The notes under the pieces are model-generated. The model was not told the origin of the DNA. It worked only from the letters and a program-made list of their open reading frames with translations, and did no database searches. From Tenericutes bacterium MO-XQ (GTDB lineage: Bacteria > Bacillota_I > Bacilli_A > Acholeplasmatales > Acholeplasmataceae), in contig CP017948.1 in the NCBI GenBank assembly GCA_002838185.1, forward strand, positions 310,001-374,000: a stretch of DNA of 64,000 nucleotides. Reading direction: 5' to 3'. Below, piece by piece: positions 1 through 8,697 of this stretch (the first letter of the stretch is position 1; every line of letters starts with the position of its first letter). The translations under genes and the position numbers were made by a program.

Positions 1-2190
1 CAAGATATGGTACTTGGTAACTACTACTTAACCATTGAAGAAAAATTTGAACGTGAGTTTAAAGGATATCGTGCCGATATCAGATTAGAAGAACATCATC
101 AAAAACATAGAAATGAAGGACATTTCTTCATGGACTTTGATGAAGCATATCTAGCATATCAACACGAAGAAATTGGTCTTCACACAAGAATCTTTGTGGA
201 TCCAAGATCAATCAATCAAAAGTTCACTGCAGAACAATTAAACAAATATTTATTAACAACGTTAGGAAAACTTATTTTTAACAGAATATTACCTCCAACG
301 TTCCCATATTTAAATGAACCAACATTAGAAAACTTAGAAGAAAAAACACCTGATAAGTATTTCATGGAAAAAGGAACTAACCCTAAAGACTTCTTGTTAA
401 ACTCAATCGTTCCATCACCATTTAAGAAAAAATTCTTATCACAAATTATCGCTCAAGTCTTTAAGCAATTACAAATTTCTGAAACATCTAAGATGCTAGA
501 TAGACTTAAGGATTTAGGATTCAAGTATTCTACTGTTGCTGGTATTACCGTATCGTTTGCAGATATTAACGTCTACTCTAAGAAACAAGAACGTATTGAG
601 CAAGCAAATGCTCAAATCGAACAAATCACAGAGTGGTATGAAGATGGTATGCTTACAGATAACGAACGTCGTGACTTAGTTATTAAAGAATGGCAAGATG
701 CTCGTGATGAGATTCAAACAGGCTTAATGGCTGAATTTGATGATGATAACAACATCTACATGATGAGTGACTCTGGTGCGCGTGGTAATGCATCAAACTT
801 CTCGCAACTTGCTGGTATGCGTGGACTGATGAATAACCCTAAGGGTGAAATTATTGAAGTTCCAGTACAAGCATCGTTTAGAGAAGGTCTAACCGTATCT
901 GAATTCTTTATCTCTACCCATGGTGCGAGAAAAGGATCTACCGATACAGCGCTTAAGACTGCGGAATCAGGATATTTAACACGTCGTCTAGTTGACGTAT
1001 CACAAGATGTGATCGTTGTTGATGAAGACTGTGGAACTGAACGTGGTGTTGTAATGAGTGCTGTGATGGATGATACAAAAGAAATCGTTCCTTTATACGA
1101 CCGTATCGTTGGACGTTATGCATCTAAAGATGTATATCATCCAAAGACTAAGGCATTATTAGTATCTAGAAATGATTTAATCACAGAAGAACTTGGCGCA
1201 GAAATCATTAAAGCAGGCATTGAAGCGTTAGAAATTAGATCTAACCTTACATGTAACTCTGAAAATGGCGTATGTGCTAAATGTTATGGTAGAAACTTAG
1301 CGACTAATACAAAAGTTGAAGTCGGTGAAGCTGTTGGGGTTGTTGCAGCACAATCTATTGGTGAACCAGGGACTCAGTTAACCATGAGAACCTTCCATAC
1401 CGGTGGGGTTGCCTCTGCATCAGATATTACCCAAGGTCTTCCACGTATTCAAGAGTTATTTGAAGCTAGAAACCCTAAAGGGAAAGCCATATTAACAGAA
1501 GTTGATGGAAAAGTTAAATCTGTTGATCGTCAACGTGGTGGATCATCGATCATTACCATTGTCGATTCACAAGATAAAGAACATAAATACACCATTGATC
1601 CAAACGTTGAATCACTTGTTAGAAAAAATGCAAGCGTAAAAGCTGGCCAAAGATTAACACTTGGTTCAATTAATCCTAAAGAATTGTTACGTATTAAGTC
1701 AACTGAAGCAGCGCAAACATACATCTTAGAAGAAGTTCAAAAAGTTTATCGTGCTCAAGGTGTTGAGATTTCAGATAAGCATATTGAATTAATCATCAGA
1801 CAAATGTTAAGAAGAATTACGGTTGTTACAGAAGGGGATACAGATTTACTTCCAGGTACTGAAGTTTCTATTTCTGAATTCAAACGTGAGAATAAAAAAG
1901 CATTTGCGGCTATGAAACGTCCAGCTGTTGGTCGTCCAATCTTATTAGGTATTACAAGAGCATCACTAAGAAGTGACTCATTCTTATCAGCAGCATCATT
2001 CCAAGAAACAACTAGAATCTTAACGGATGCAGCAATCAAAGGTAAGACTGATGAATTACACGGCTTAAAAGAAAATGTTATCATCGGTGGATTAATCCCT
2101 GCTGGTACAGGTATTTTAAGAGATAAATACTTCGATTATGATCGCTCAAATACTTCTTATGAAGAAGAGGATGACGATTTCGAGTTTTAA
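1..2190 (+). CDS. rpoC: RNA polymerase beta' subunit, C-terminal part (5' end outside window)
   Basis: Largest catalytic subunit of RNA polymerase. The reading frame is open from base 1 (QDMVLG...), so the N-terminal half lies upstream of the window. Visible landmarks are the bridge-helix region with [20 protein letters not shown], the trigger-loop region [16 protein letters not shown], and the second zinc site formed by the Cys of DCGTERG plus the cluster [13 protein letters not shown]. It ends at the usual C-terminal tail with an acidic end (EEEDDDFEF). A strong terminator follows 30 bases after the stop, so this is the last gene of the rpo operon. Identification is secure. Confidence 0.98.
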   Translation, partial: QDMVLGNYYLTIEEKFEREFKGYRADIRLEEHHQKHRNEGHFFMDFDEAYLAYQHEEIGLHTRIFVDPRSINQKFTAEQLNKYLLTTLGKLIFNRILPPTFPYLNEPTLENLEEKTPDKYFMEKGTNPKDFLLNSIVPSPFKKKFLSQIIAQVFKQLQISETSKMLDRLKDLGFKYSTVAGITVSFADINVYSKKQERIEQANAQIEQITEWYEDGMLTDNERRDLVIKEWQDARDEIQTGLMAEFDDDNNIYMMSDSGARGNASNFSQLAGMRGLMNNPKGEIIEVPVQASFREGLTVSEFFISTHGARKGSTDTALKTAESGYLTRRLVDVSQDVIVVDEDCGTERGVVMSAVMDDTKEIVPLYDRIVGRYASKDVYHPKTKALLVSRNDLITEELGAEIIKAGIEALEIRSNLTCNSENGVCAKCYGRNLATNTKVEVGEAVGVVAAQSIGEPGTQLTMRTFHTGGVASASDITQGLPRIQELFEARNPKGKAILTEVDGKVKSVDRQRGGSSIITIVDSQDKEHKYTIDPNVESLVRKNASVKAGQRLTLGSINPKELLRIKSTEAAQTYILEEVQKVYRAQGVEISDKHIELIIRQMLRRITVVTEGDTDLLPGTEVSISEFKRENKKAFAAMKRPAVGRPILLGITRASLRSDSFLSAASFQETTRILTDAAIKGKTDELHGLKENVIIGGLIPAGTGILRDKYFDYDRSNTSYEEEDDDFEF

Positions 2191-2220
2191 ATAATCTTTT
2201 AAGGCAGATAAAAAATAATC

Positions 2221-2260
2221 AAAAAGTGCATTTGAGGTTTTCTCAAGTGCACTTTTTTTG
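2221..2260 (+). terminator. Intrinsic terminator of the rpoC operon
   Basis: The hairpin AAAAAGTGCA...TGCACTTTTT has an inner TGAG/CTCA extension and is followed by seven T. It lies just after the rpoC stop. Confidence 0.9.
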
Positions 2261-2431
2261 CTTCGTTATAAATATTATATGTACTTTTATTTTTTATCAT
2301 GATAAAATACAATTAATTAGTTTTTTAGTTTTTCAGGGGTGGAATATTCATATAATTTAAAATATCATGAGCGCTAAGCATGTATTAGTTTGAGTTTGTA
2401 AATGGTATGAATAAAAAAGAAGACATGCAAA

Positions 2432-3094
2432 ATGACAAGTAATAAAAGAGAAAAGAAATTTCCATATTTAATCTTCATACCTTTTTTTGGACCATATATT
2501 TCAATGATGATTTTACATGCCTCCAAAATGAGTAAATATCCCAAACTGAAGCTTATTTTTTTAAAATATATGATTATTTCTGTGTTAAGTATGACAGTAT
2601 TAACCTTACTTGGTGATTTGATATTTGGATCACTACAAAATGAGCTATTAATGATACTTGCATTAGTGTTTGAACTTATTATAATTGCAGTCGTGGTAAG
2701 TGCGACTTACTTATATATTTATAAGAATGAGATATATCCTATGATAGAGCATGGGCAAACTATGGATAATGAAGACTTACTTAAACAAAATGATAGTAGA
2801 GTATATCAACCACATTTTACAATTTACTTATTTATACCAGTGATAGGGGTAATAATTGGATATATTAACAATTATAATCACAACCCAAATAAAAGTATTG
2901 GCAAATTATTGATTACATTTTTGTTTTTAATTGTATCTAGTGTAGTTTTTATTACTATTAGTATATATGTTCCTATACTATCAAACTCATTTAACCTTAA
3001 TATTGGAGATGATTTAATAGTGATTATCTATGTGATAATGACTACAATCGTCAATGATATCATATTCTTATTGCATAGAAAAATTACATATTAA
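2432..3094 (+). CDS. Multi-pass membrane protein of unknown function with an internal duplication
   Basis: I do not recognise the family. The 220-residue protein has about six hydrophobic segments. Two similar halves can be read: FPYLIFIPFFGPYISM near residues 10-28 and FTIYLFIPVIGVIIGY near 125-142, each followed by a basic loop and another hydrophobic helix, which suggests tandem duplication of a two- or three-helix unit. The Shine-Dalgarno sequence is weak (AGAAG about 10 bases upstream). The 12-codon frame beginning at 2407 overlaps this start but has no ribosome site. The gene is AT-rich and sits in an accessory patch after the rpoC terminator. Confidence 0.6.
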   Translation: MTSNKREKKFPYLIFIPFFGPYISMMILHASKMSKYPKLKLIFLKYMIISVLSMTVLTLLGDLIFGSLQNELLMILALVFELIIIAVVVSATYLYIYKNEIYPMIEHGQTMDNEDLLKQNDSRVYQPHFTIYLFIPVIGVIIGYINNYNHNPNKSIGKLLITFLFLIVSSVVFITISIYVPILSNSFNLNIGDDLIVIIYVIMTTIVNDIIFLLHRKITY

Positions 3095-3153
3095 CAGCAA
3101 TATTAATTTATTGAAGGTTATTATAAAGTATAATGACGGAGGATAATTTTTAG

Positions 3154-3621
3154 ATGAAACCAGACAGTATATTTTATGAAGATACAAAAAAAGCAAAACA
3201 GTATGTCTTAATACTTACTTTAATATTTTATATTGGCTTCATAGCTGGACTGATTGCGATTGTTGTCTATCATATAGTTAAACCTGCACATTTACTTGAG
3301 ACATATCAACCAAATGGAGAAGAATTTGTAGCTACTTTTCTATGTTTCTTCTCTGCAATTTATTTTAATATTGTGCTTGTGAAAGCAAAAAATTTAAACC
3401 AGGCTATTTGTATAGGCGTGAATGAAATCAACTTCAGAGTTAATGATAAGCAATTTAAATTTAACACCCAAGATTTATTGGGTTATAGAGTAATAAAAAA
3501 ATATGCATTTCACAAAGAGTATATACTGTTATTTAAGCATGATCAAAAATTACGCATGGTATCAAGTAAAAAGAAAAGTATAGAAAATGTTTTAAACATC
3601 ATTATTAATGAAAATAAATAA
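3154..3621 (+). CDS. Small membrane protein with a possible PH-like cytosolic domain
   Basis: 155 residues. Two hydrophobic segments (about residues 18-42 and 60-78) are followed by a soluble tail of alternating beta-like stretches (GVNEINFRVNDKQFKF...LLGYRVIKKYAFHKEYILLF). This layout resembles bacterial PH-domain membrane proteins, but the assignment is by appearance only. A good ribosome site, GGAGGA, lies about 10 bases upstream. The gene at 47093-47584 has the same plan of two helices plus a beta-rich tail. Confidence 0.55.
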   Translation: MKPDSIFYEDTKKAKQYVLILTLIFYIGFIAGLIAIVVYHIVKPAHLLETYQPNGEEFVATFLCFFSAIYFNIVLVKAKNLNQAICIGVNEINFRVNDKQFKFNTQDLLGYRVIKKYAFHKEYILLFKHDQKLRMVSSKKKSIENVLNIIINENK

Positions 3622-3639
3622 GTCCTTAATAGTGCATAA

Positions 3640-3774
3640 AAAATTCATTTTGATTCTTTAATCCATACTAATCCACCAGGTTCATCGAAAAAATTACTAT
3701 ATGAGACTGGATCGGGAGTATGGATATATTCACCAAATCATTATAACACTTTTATATATTTAGGAGTCGTATAA
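3640..3774 (+). pseudogene. C-terminal remnant of a barnase-like ribonuclease toxin
   Basis: An open stretch of 44 codons with no start codon, opened by a TAA at 3637. Its end reads KKLLYETGSGVWIYSPNHYNTF, with the last motif NHYNTF. Barnase-family ribonucleases end in a matching pattern (R-I-L-Y, a tight turn, W/I-Y, then D-H-Y-x-T-F), where the His is the catalytic general acid. The rest of the toxin is missing. It stops one base before the start of a barstar-like gene, whose ribosome site lies inside it. The family call is from remembered motif similarity, not a search. Confidence 0.6.
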
Positions 3775-3775
3775 C

Positions 3776-4414
3776 ATGAATAACGTAAAAAATATAAATT
3801 TTAATATATATGATAATCAAGAACAAGCAATTAAAGAAAATTTCAGAGATAATTATAAAAACATATTAGTGAGTTGTAAAATAGATACAATTCATGAATT
3901 TCATGAAACATTTGGAAAAGCTTGTGATTTTAATGATGGGACAGGAAAAAACCCAGACGCTTTTATAGAAACATTCACTGAAGATACAGTGCATATTCAC
4001 GATGGGAACGATTTGGGATTAAATCTTGTATTACTAGACATAGATGAATTTTTCTCGGATTCTGATATAGATTTTCATAATTATCTTCGTTTGATTTTTG
4101 GAAGCATGCGAGTTTTGAATTCAGATAAAATTTGGGTTTCATCATGGGATAGATTTGCTTTGGATTGTAGATTGGCTATGGTAACTAAAGATTCTGATAC
4201 TATAAAGCAAATAAATAAAGTAGTTAATGATTTAAACAATGATGAAAATATAAATCATAATATACGATCATTATCAGAGGTTGGTGTATCAGATTTTGAT
4301 ATTCATATATTTGGAAAGACACATAGATATAGTGAGTATTTTAAAAATGTAGACCAAGATTATGTAGAAAATCACAAAGCTTGGCCAAAGATTCAAATCA
4401 CGATAAAGTATTAA
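3776..4414 (+). CDS. Barstar-like immunity protein (probable)
   Basis: 212 residues, acidic, no signal peptide. Residues about 32-100 match the barstar pattern: a short strand, then DTIHEFHETFGKACDF, GTGKNPDAFIETF (compare barstar's helix followed by G-x-N-L-D-A-L-x-D-x-L), then a strand with a hydrophobic-acidic pattern. Barstar itself is about 90 residues, so the C-terminal half here is extra and unrecognised. The start follows AGGAG at 3762-3766. It comes directly after the barnase-like remnant, the order expected of a toxin-immunity pair. The inferred role is inhibition of a secreted or contact-delivered RNase; with the toxin broken it may be an orphan immunity gene. Confidence 0.6.
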   Translation: MNNVKNINFNIYDNQEQAIKENFRDNYKNILVSCKIDTIHEFHETFGKACDFNDGTGKNPDAFIETFTEDTVHIHDGNDLGLNLVLLDIDEFFSDSDIDFHNYLRLIFGSMRVLNSDKIWVSSWDRFALDCRLAMVTKDSDTIKQINKVVNDLNNDENINHNIRSLSEVGVSDFDIHIFGKTHRYSEYFKNVDQDYVENHKAWPKIQITIKY

Positions 4415-4495
4415 GAAGCATTAACAACCGATAATATCGTTTTTAATGCAGGGTATATACTGTTTTATGTCAATAAAGTTGACAAAAAGAGTTAG

Positions 4496-4523
4496 AAACC
4501 TTCATTTATTTGAAGGTTTTTTT
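4496..4523 (+). terminator. Intrinsic terminator
   Basis: Stem AAACCTTCA / TGAAGGTTT with a 6-base loop followed by a T-run. It separates the barstar-like gene from the next operon. Confidence 0.85.
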
Positions 4524-4554
4524 AAATGAAAACGCTAGACATGCACGTTGCATA

Positions 4555-4583
4555 TTGACTTAACAGCATTTTTTGTTTACAAT
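4555..4583 (+). promoter_or_regulatory. Sigma70-type promoter of the serine palmitoyltransferase-like operon
   Basis: TTGACT, 17-base spacer, TACAAT. The predicted start leaves a leader of about 100 bases. The leader contains an inverted repeat AAAACAC (4613-4619) / GTGTTTT (4641-4647) and overlapping TATAAT-like boxes at 4647-4657 that could be a second promoter. Confidence 0.75.
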
Positions 4584-4690
4584 GGTATATGTTCATTAAA
4601 ATGAAGATTTTAAAAACACGAGATTTCAGTCAAAAATAAGGTGTTTTATAATATAATAGATTTAAGCGCTTTTTGAAATGAGGAGAATAT

Positions 4691-5878
4691 ATGGATTTAT
4701 TTAAAAAATGTTATGATTACGATGACGCAAAAAAAGCTAGGGAACATGGATATTATCCTTATTTTCATGTTTTAAATACAAAACAAGATACAAGAGTTGT
4801 GATGGAAGGTAAAGAGATGATTATGATTGGCTCTAATAACTACCTTGGACTTGCATCACACCCAGAAGTGATTGAAGCAGCTGTAAAAGCTACTGAACAA
4901 TACGGAACTGGTGTATCAGGATCTAGATTCCTAAATGGAACACTAGATTTACACATTCAATTTGAAAAAGAGTTAGCAGAATTCTTAAATAAAGAAGATG
5001 CTACCATTTTTTCAACGGGATTTCAATCAAACTTAGGTATCATTTCAGCAATCGCTGGAAGAAATGATATTATTTTCTCTGATAAAGAAAATCATGCATC
5101 CATCTATGATGGTACAAGATTATCATATGCAGAAGTAGTAAGATATAACCACAACGATATGGAAGACTTAGAAAAGAAGTTAGCTAAAGCTGATCCTAAT
5201 AAAGGAAAACTTATCTTAACAGATGGTGTCTTTTCAATGAGTGGTGATATCGCAAACCTACCTGAAATCGTAAGACTTGCAAAACAATATGGCTCAAGAG
5301 TCATGGTTGATGATGCTCACGGTCTAGGTGTTATGGGTGAACATGGTAGAGGAACTGCAGAACATTTCGGATTAGAAAAAGAAGTCGATATCATTATGGG
5401 TACTTTTTCTAAATCACTTGCAAGTTTAGGTGGATATGTTGCTGCTGAAAAGGATGTTGTTGATTATATTAGACATAAATCAAGACCATACATCTTCTCT
5501 GCTGCAATTCCAGCTGCAAACGCTGCAGCTGCCCTTACAGCACTTAGAATCTTAAAAAGAGAACCAGAACGTGTAAAAGCTTTAAGTGATATCTCTGATT
5601 ATATGAGAGAAGGCTTAAAGAAACGCGGGTTAGAACTTAGACCATCAAGAACACCAATTATTCCAATTTATACATATATGCCAATTAGAACCATGGTTGC
5701 ATGTAACCAATTATTTGAACACGGTGTTTATGTAAACCCAGTGGTTCCACCTGCAACTCCAATTGGTGAATGTTTAATTAGAACAAGCTATACTGCAACA
5801 CACACAAAAGAACAAATGGATGAAGCTATAGATAAAATTGTAGAAGTATTAAAAGGATTGGAAGATTTTAATGAGTAA
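4691..5878 (+). CDS. Serine palmitoyltransferase-like alpha-oxoamine synthase
   Basis: PLP enzyme of the alpha-oxoamine synthase family, 395 residues. It would condense L-serine with a fatty acyl thioester to give a 3-keto sphingoid base. Motifs seen: IMIGSNNYLGLASHP near residue 45, GTGVSGSRFLNGT near 75, FSDKENHASIYDG, the PLP aspartate in VDDAHGLGVMG, and the PLP lysine K241 in GTFSKSLASLGGY. That last motif is the SPT-like form found in Bacteroidetes; glycine C-acetyltransferase and BioF usually read G-T-L-G/S-K-A-x-G. The N-terminal YYPYFHVL...QDTRVVM also matches bacterial SPT. Ribosome site GAGGAG. It is first in an operon and overlaps the next gene. Alternatives are Kbl or BioF, but no biotin or threonine-degradation genes are adjacent. 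Confidence 0.8.
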   Translation: MDLFKKCYDYDDAKKAREHGYYPYFHVLNTKQDTRVVMEGKEMIMIGSNNYLGLASHPEVIEAAVKATEQYGTGVSGSRFLNGTLDLHIQFEKELAEFLNKEDATIFSTGFQSNLGIISAIAGRNDIIFSDKENHASIYDGTRLSYAEVVRYNHNDMEDLEKKLAKADPNKGKLILTDGVFSMSGDIANLPEIVRLAKQYGSRVMVDDAHGLGVMGEHGRGTAEHFGLEKEVDIIMGTFSKSLASLGGYVAAEKDVVDYIRHKSRPYIFSAAIPAANAAAALTALRILKREPERVKALSDISDYMREGLKKRGLELRPSRTPIIPIYTYMPIRTMVACNQLFEHGVYVNPVVPPATPIGECLIRTSYTATHTKEQMDEAIDKIVEVLKGLEDFNE

Positions 5879-6677
5879 ATCAAAAGTAATTGTCATCACA
5901 GGAGCATCATCAGGTATTGGTCTTGAAGTGGCTAAACATTTAACCGAAAAAGGACATCGTGTATATGGTGTTGCAAGATCTAAAATACATGATAAATATA
6001 TTCGAAGTATTCAAGCAGATGTGACTGATTATGAACAATTAAAACAAGCATATCAAGATATTTTTGATATCGAAGGCAAAGTTGATTGTTTAATCAACAA
6101 TGCAGGTATCGGTATATCTGGATCCATTGAATATACAGACATCGTTGATGCAAAATATATGATGGATGTTAATTTCATGGGTGTCTTTCATTCAACAAAG
6201 GCAATGCTGCCTTATCTTAAGAAAACAAAAAAATCAAAATTAATTAACGTCAGTAGTGTCGCAGCAAGATTATCTATCCCTTTCCAAGCATTTTATAGCA
6301 GCTCAAAAGCTGCAATCAATGCTTTTACAGAAAGCTTACGTATAGAGTTAGCACCTTTTCACATAGAGGTGTGCAGTGTCATGCCTGGAGATATTCGTAC
6401 TGGATTTACTAAAAATAGAAAGAAAAATCCATATGAAGGCGATGATTATCAAAAAAGAGTGGATAAATCCGTTGGTGTCATGGAAAAAGATGAACAAAAC
6501 GGTATGGATCCTATCTTAGCAGCAAAAGTGATCAATAAATTAATCAATAAAAATAAATTACCATTATATAAAACGATTGGCTTTAAGTATAAAGTATTTG
6601 TGTTATTACAAAAAGTATTACCAACAAAGTTTGTAAATAACATCGTCGGCATGATTTATGGTTTTAAAAAGGGGTAA
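5871..6677 (+). CDS. Short-chain dehydrogenase/reductase, candidate 3-ketosphinganine reductase
   Basis: 268-residue classical SDR. It has the NAD(P)-binding motif TGASSGIG at residues 10-17, NNAG near 80, and a catalytic Ser (NVSSVAAR) followed by Y-S-S-S-K. The C-terminal about 60 residues form a hydrophobic, basic tail (FKYKVFVLLQKVLPTKFVNN) that could lie on the membrane. Its ATG is 8 bases inside the end of the SPT-like gene, so the two are translationally coupled. An SDR is the chemistry needed next in sphingoid-base synthesis, hence the substrate guess; the fold alone does not show the substrate. Confidence 0.7.
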   Translation: MSKSKVIVITGASSGIGLEVAKHLTEKGHRVYGVARSKIHDKYIRSIQADVTDYEQLKQAYQDIFDIEGKVDCLINNAGIGISGSIEYTDIVDAKYMMDVNFMGVFHSTKAMLPYLKKTKKSKLINVSSVAARLSIPFQAFYSSSKAAINAFTESLRIELAPFHIEVCSVMPGDIRTGFTKNRKKNPYEGDDYQKRVDKSVGVMEKDEQNGMDPILAAKVINKLINKNKLPLYKTIGFKYKVFVLLQKVLPTKFVNNIVGMIYGFKKG

Positions 6678-6680
6678 AAA

Positions 6681-7304
6681 GTGAAAGAAAATTTAATTCA
6701 AATTGTAAAAGCAATCCTATCCGGTATCTTAGTAGGCATCGGTGGGATTTTGTATGTAAGTTCATCAAACCAAATCGTTGGATCTGTGCTGTTTAGTTTT
6801 GCGTTAATCCTTATTGTAGAAAGAGGATATAACCTTTTTACAGGAAAAGTAGGATATTTATTACCTTATAAAAAAGGTCATTTTAAATTACTCATGCAAA
6901 CACTTTTAGGAAATATGGTTGGTATATTGTTTGCAGCAGGGTTATTCTTATTATCAGGAAAAGATGGAGCAATCACACACGCAGCAGAAATATTCGATTA
7001 TAAGTTAACACAAATGTGGTATGAAACTTTAGTTCTAGCAATCTTTTGTGGGTTTATGATGTATTTAGCTGTTGATAGTTATCATAAGCTTAAAAATCCA
7101 GGTGCTTCTTTATTAGTCGTCATCTTTGCAGTTTCGATATTTATCGTTGCAGGCTTTGAACATAGTATTGCAGATATGTCTTACTTAGTACTATCAAAGA
7201 CATTTACACTAGAAGCATTCTTATTCATACTCGTTGTATTAACAGGTAATATGATTGGTGCAGTGATCTTAAATTTATTGAATCATTACATAAAAAGCGC
7301 ATAA
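6681..7304 (+). CDS. Formate/nitrite transporter (FNT) family channel
   Basis: 207 residues with six hydrophobic helices. The first half reads SGILVGIGGILYVSSSN, the second carries GFEHSIADMSYL, the FNT hallmark that includes the conserved pore-lining His. The start is GTG, preceded by AAGGGG with proper spacing; no better ATG exists. It is third in the operon with the SPT-like enzyme, three bases after the SDR stop. Family members move small monovalent anions such as formate, nitrite, hydrosulfide or lactate/acetate. The substrate here cannot be read, and the link to lipid synthesis is positional only. Confidence 0.8.
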   Translation: MKENLIQIVKAILSGILVGIGGILYVSSSNQIVGSVLFSFALILIVERGYNLFTGKVGYLLPYKKGHFKLLMQTLLGNMVGILFAAGLFLLSGKDGAITHAAEIFDYKLTQMWYETLVLAIFCGFMMYLAVDSYHKLKNPGASLLVVIFAVSIFIVAGFEHSIADMSYLVLSKTFTLEAFLFILVVLTGNMIGAVILNLLNHYIKSA

Positions 7305-7319
7305 GTGCTTTTTATTTTT
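7292..7319 (+). terminator. Intrinsic terminator overlapping the FNT stop codon
   Basis: AAAAAGCGC, loop ATAA, GTGCTTTTT then A and six T. The loop contains the TAA stop of the preceding gene. Confidence 0.8.
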
Positions 7320-7366
7320 TATATAAAGTGGTATATTTAAATCAAAATATAACCACGGAGGGTTTC

Positions 7367-8032
7367 ATGAGAATTAGAAGATCTACATTATCACTTTTGG
7401 TGATTGTTGTTGTTGTGATTGTTTCAATATTTATAGTTAAAAGAACAATGGATTCTGTTTATGGTGATTCACTTGAAATTGCGATTGCTGTTATTGGTGC
7501 TGCTTTAGTGATTTATCAACTGAGTAAAGATCATCAAATAACAAAAGCTGAATTTATTTATAACTTGAACCAGTCTTTTTCTGAGAACAAAAACATCGAA
7601 GATATTTACAACAAGCTAAAAAAAGATCGTGATGAAGCATATAAGTTTACTAAAGAAGATGGAAGAAAAATGGGAGACTACGTCATGTTCTTTCAAATCA
7701 TGGAGTATTTGATTGCTAATGGTCTAATCTCAATGGATATGGTAGATCATATCTTCGCAAATAAGTTCTTCATTTTTATGCATCATGAAAAAACATGGAC
7801 ATATCAAACACAATATGACGGCATCAATCTTCCATTAATTCATTTATATGTCAGATGGTACAACTATAGAGTTCAAAAAAATCAAAATATTTTATATGAT
7901 GAATATGTGATTGCTAATAATGAGTCGTATTTTATACCTTTTACTGATAAAAAAGGTAAAAAAACCATTTCATATAATTCTAAAAAGATTCCTTTATGCC
8001 CAAAGAAACAACACGTAGATGATCAATCCTAA
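7367..8032 (+). CDS. Membrane-anchored protein of unknown function
   Basis: Start set at ATG 7367 because GGAGGG lies 5 bases upstream; an in-frame ATG at 7328 has no ribosome site. 221 residues: a basic N-terminus, one long or two short hydrophobic segments (about residues 8-25 and 34-52), then a soluble helical domain with EDGRKMGDYVMFFQIMEYLIANGLI. The spacing of hydrophobic and acidic residues suggests a helical bundle on the inner face of the membrane. I do not recognise a named family. It stands alone between a terminator and the str promoter. Confidence 0.6.
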   Translation: MRIRRSTLSLLVIVVVVIVSIFIVKRTMDSVYGDSLEIAIAVIGAALVIYQLSKDHQITKAEFIYNLNQSFSENKNIEDIYNKLKKDRDEAYKFTKEDGRKMGDYVMFFQIMEYLIANGLISMDMVDHIFANKFFIFMHHEKTWTYQTQYDGINLPLIHLYVRWYNYRVQKNQNILYDEYVIANNESYFIPFTDKKGKKTISYNSKKIPLCPKKQHVDDQS

Positions 8033-8080
8033 AATTTATGTAAAAATCTTAAAAAAGTGAAGAAAATAAACCCAAAATCA

Positions 8081-8109
8081 TTGACAATTAACTTAACTTA
8101 TTATATAAT
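8081..8109 (+). promoter_or_regulatory. Consensus promoter of the str operon
   Basis: Perfect sigma70 consensus: TTGACA, 17-base spacer, TATAAT. It is the best promoter match seen in the window, as expected for rpsL-rpsG-fusA. Confidence 0.93.
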
Positions 8110-8115
8110 TAAAAC

Positions 8116-8230
8116 GCTGTGTGAAATACACAAAGAACGACTATATATTTTGGCTCTATTAAGCCAAAAATATTTTTTAGAAGAAAAAATGAAACACATG
8201 GATATGTGTTAAAGGAAAGGAGAACAAGCA
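8116..8230 (+). promoter_or_regulatory. Structured 5' leader of rpsL with three hairpins
   Basis: The leader of about 115 bases holds hairpin 1 TGTGT (8118-8122)/ACACA (8128-8132), and hairpin 2 with GGCT/AGCC extended by U-A pairs (8148-8169) and followed by TATTTTTT, which looks like a terminator. Hairpin 3, AACACAT/ATGTGTT with loop GGAT (8193-8210), ends just before the ribosome site. TGTGT of hairpin 1 can also pair with ACACA of hairpin 3, so alternative folds exist. Autogenous control or attenuation is inference. Confidence 0.5.
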
Positions 8231-8644
8231 ATGCCTACAATTCAGCAACTTGTAAAAAAAGGAAGAACATCTAAAAAGTACAAATCAAAATCACCTGCTC
8301 TAGGTTATGGATATAACAGTTTACAAAAGAGCGAAAGTGATTACACTTCACCACAAAAACGTGGGGTATGTACTCGTGTTACGACAATGACACCTAAGAA
8401 ACCTAACTCAGCTTTACGTAAATATGCACGTGTTCGTTTAAGTAACCAAACAGAAGTTACAGCTTATATTCCAGGAATTGGACACTCTTTACAAGAGCAT
8501 AGTGTGGTTCTAATCCGTGGTGGTCGTGTTAAAGACTTACCTGGTGTACGTTACCACATCGTACGTGGAACACTTGATACTTCAGGTGTAGCAAATCGTA
8601 TGCAAGCACGCTCTAAGTATGGAGCAAAACGCCCAAAGAAATAA
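8231..8644 (+). CDS. rpsL: 30S ribosomal protein S12
   Basis: 137 residues, the normal bacterial length. It contains the decoding-site loop [17 protein letters not shown] and the C-terminal [17 protein letters not shown]12 sits at the decoding centre of the 30S subunit; the lysine of PKKPNSA is the wild-type residue at the classical streptomycin position. Strong ribosome site AAAGGAGA. First gene of the str operon, driven by the consensus promoter at 8081. Confidence 0.98.
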   Translation: MPTIQQLVKKGRTSKKYKSKSPALGYGYNSLQKSESDYTSPQKRGVCTRVTTMTPKKPNSALRKYARVRLSNQTEVTAYIPGIGHSLQEHSVVLIRGGRVKDLPGVRYHIVRGTLDTSGVANRMQARSKYGAKRPKK

Positions 8645-8697
8645 TAAATAAAAAATTCAAACATTAAGAATCGAAAGAAAGGAAGTAGGTGAACTAA

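Noticed and set aside
1530-2084. Minus-strand frames inside rpoC, and similar antisense frames in fusA, dnaB, prfA and others
   Set aside because: They are shadows of strongly conserved coding sequence, lack ribosome sites and show no domain-like sequence.
2407-2442. Twelve-codon frame overlapping the start of the 2432 gene as a possible leader peptide
   Set aside because: No ribosome site, no terminator or hairpin between it and the gene, and no codon bias of interest.
4691-5878. Reading the PLP enzyme as glycine C-acetyltransferase (Kbl) or BioF
   Set aside because: The lysine motif GTFSKSLASLGG and the N-terminal PYFH...QDT pattern fit SPT better, and no tdh or bio genes are adjacent. 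Kept as the main alternative.
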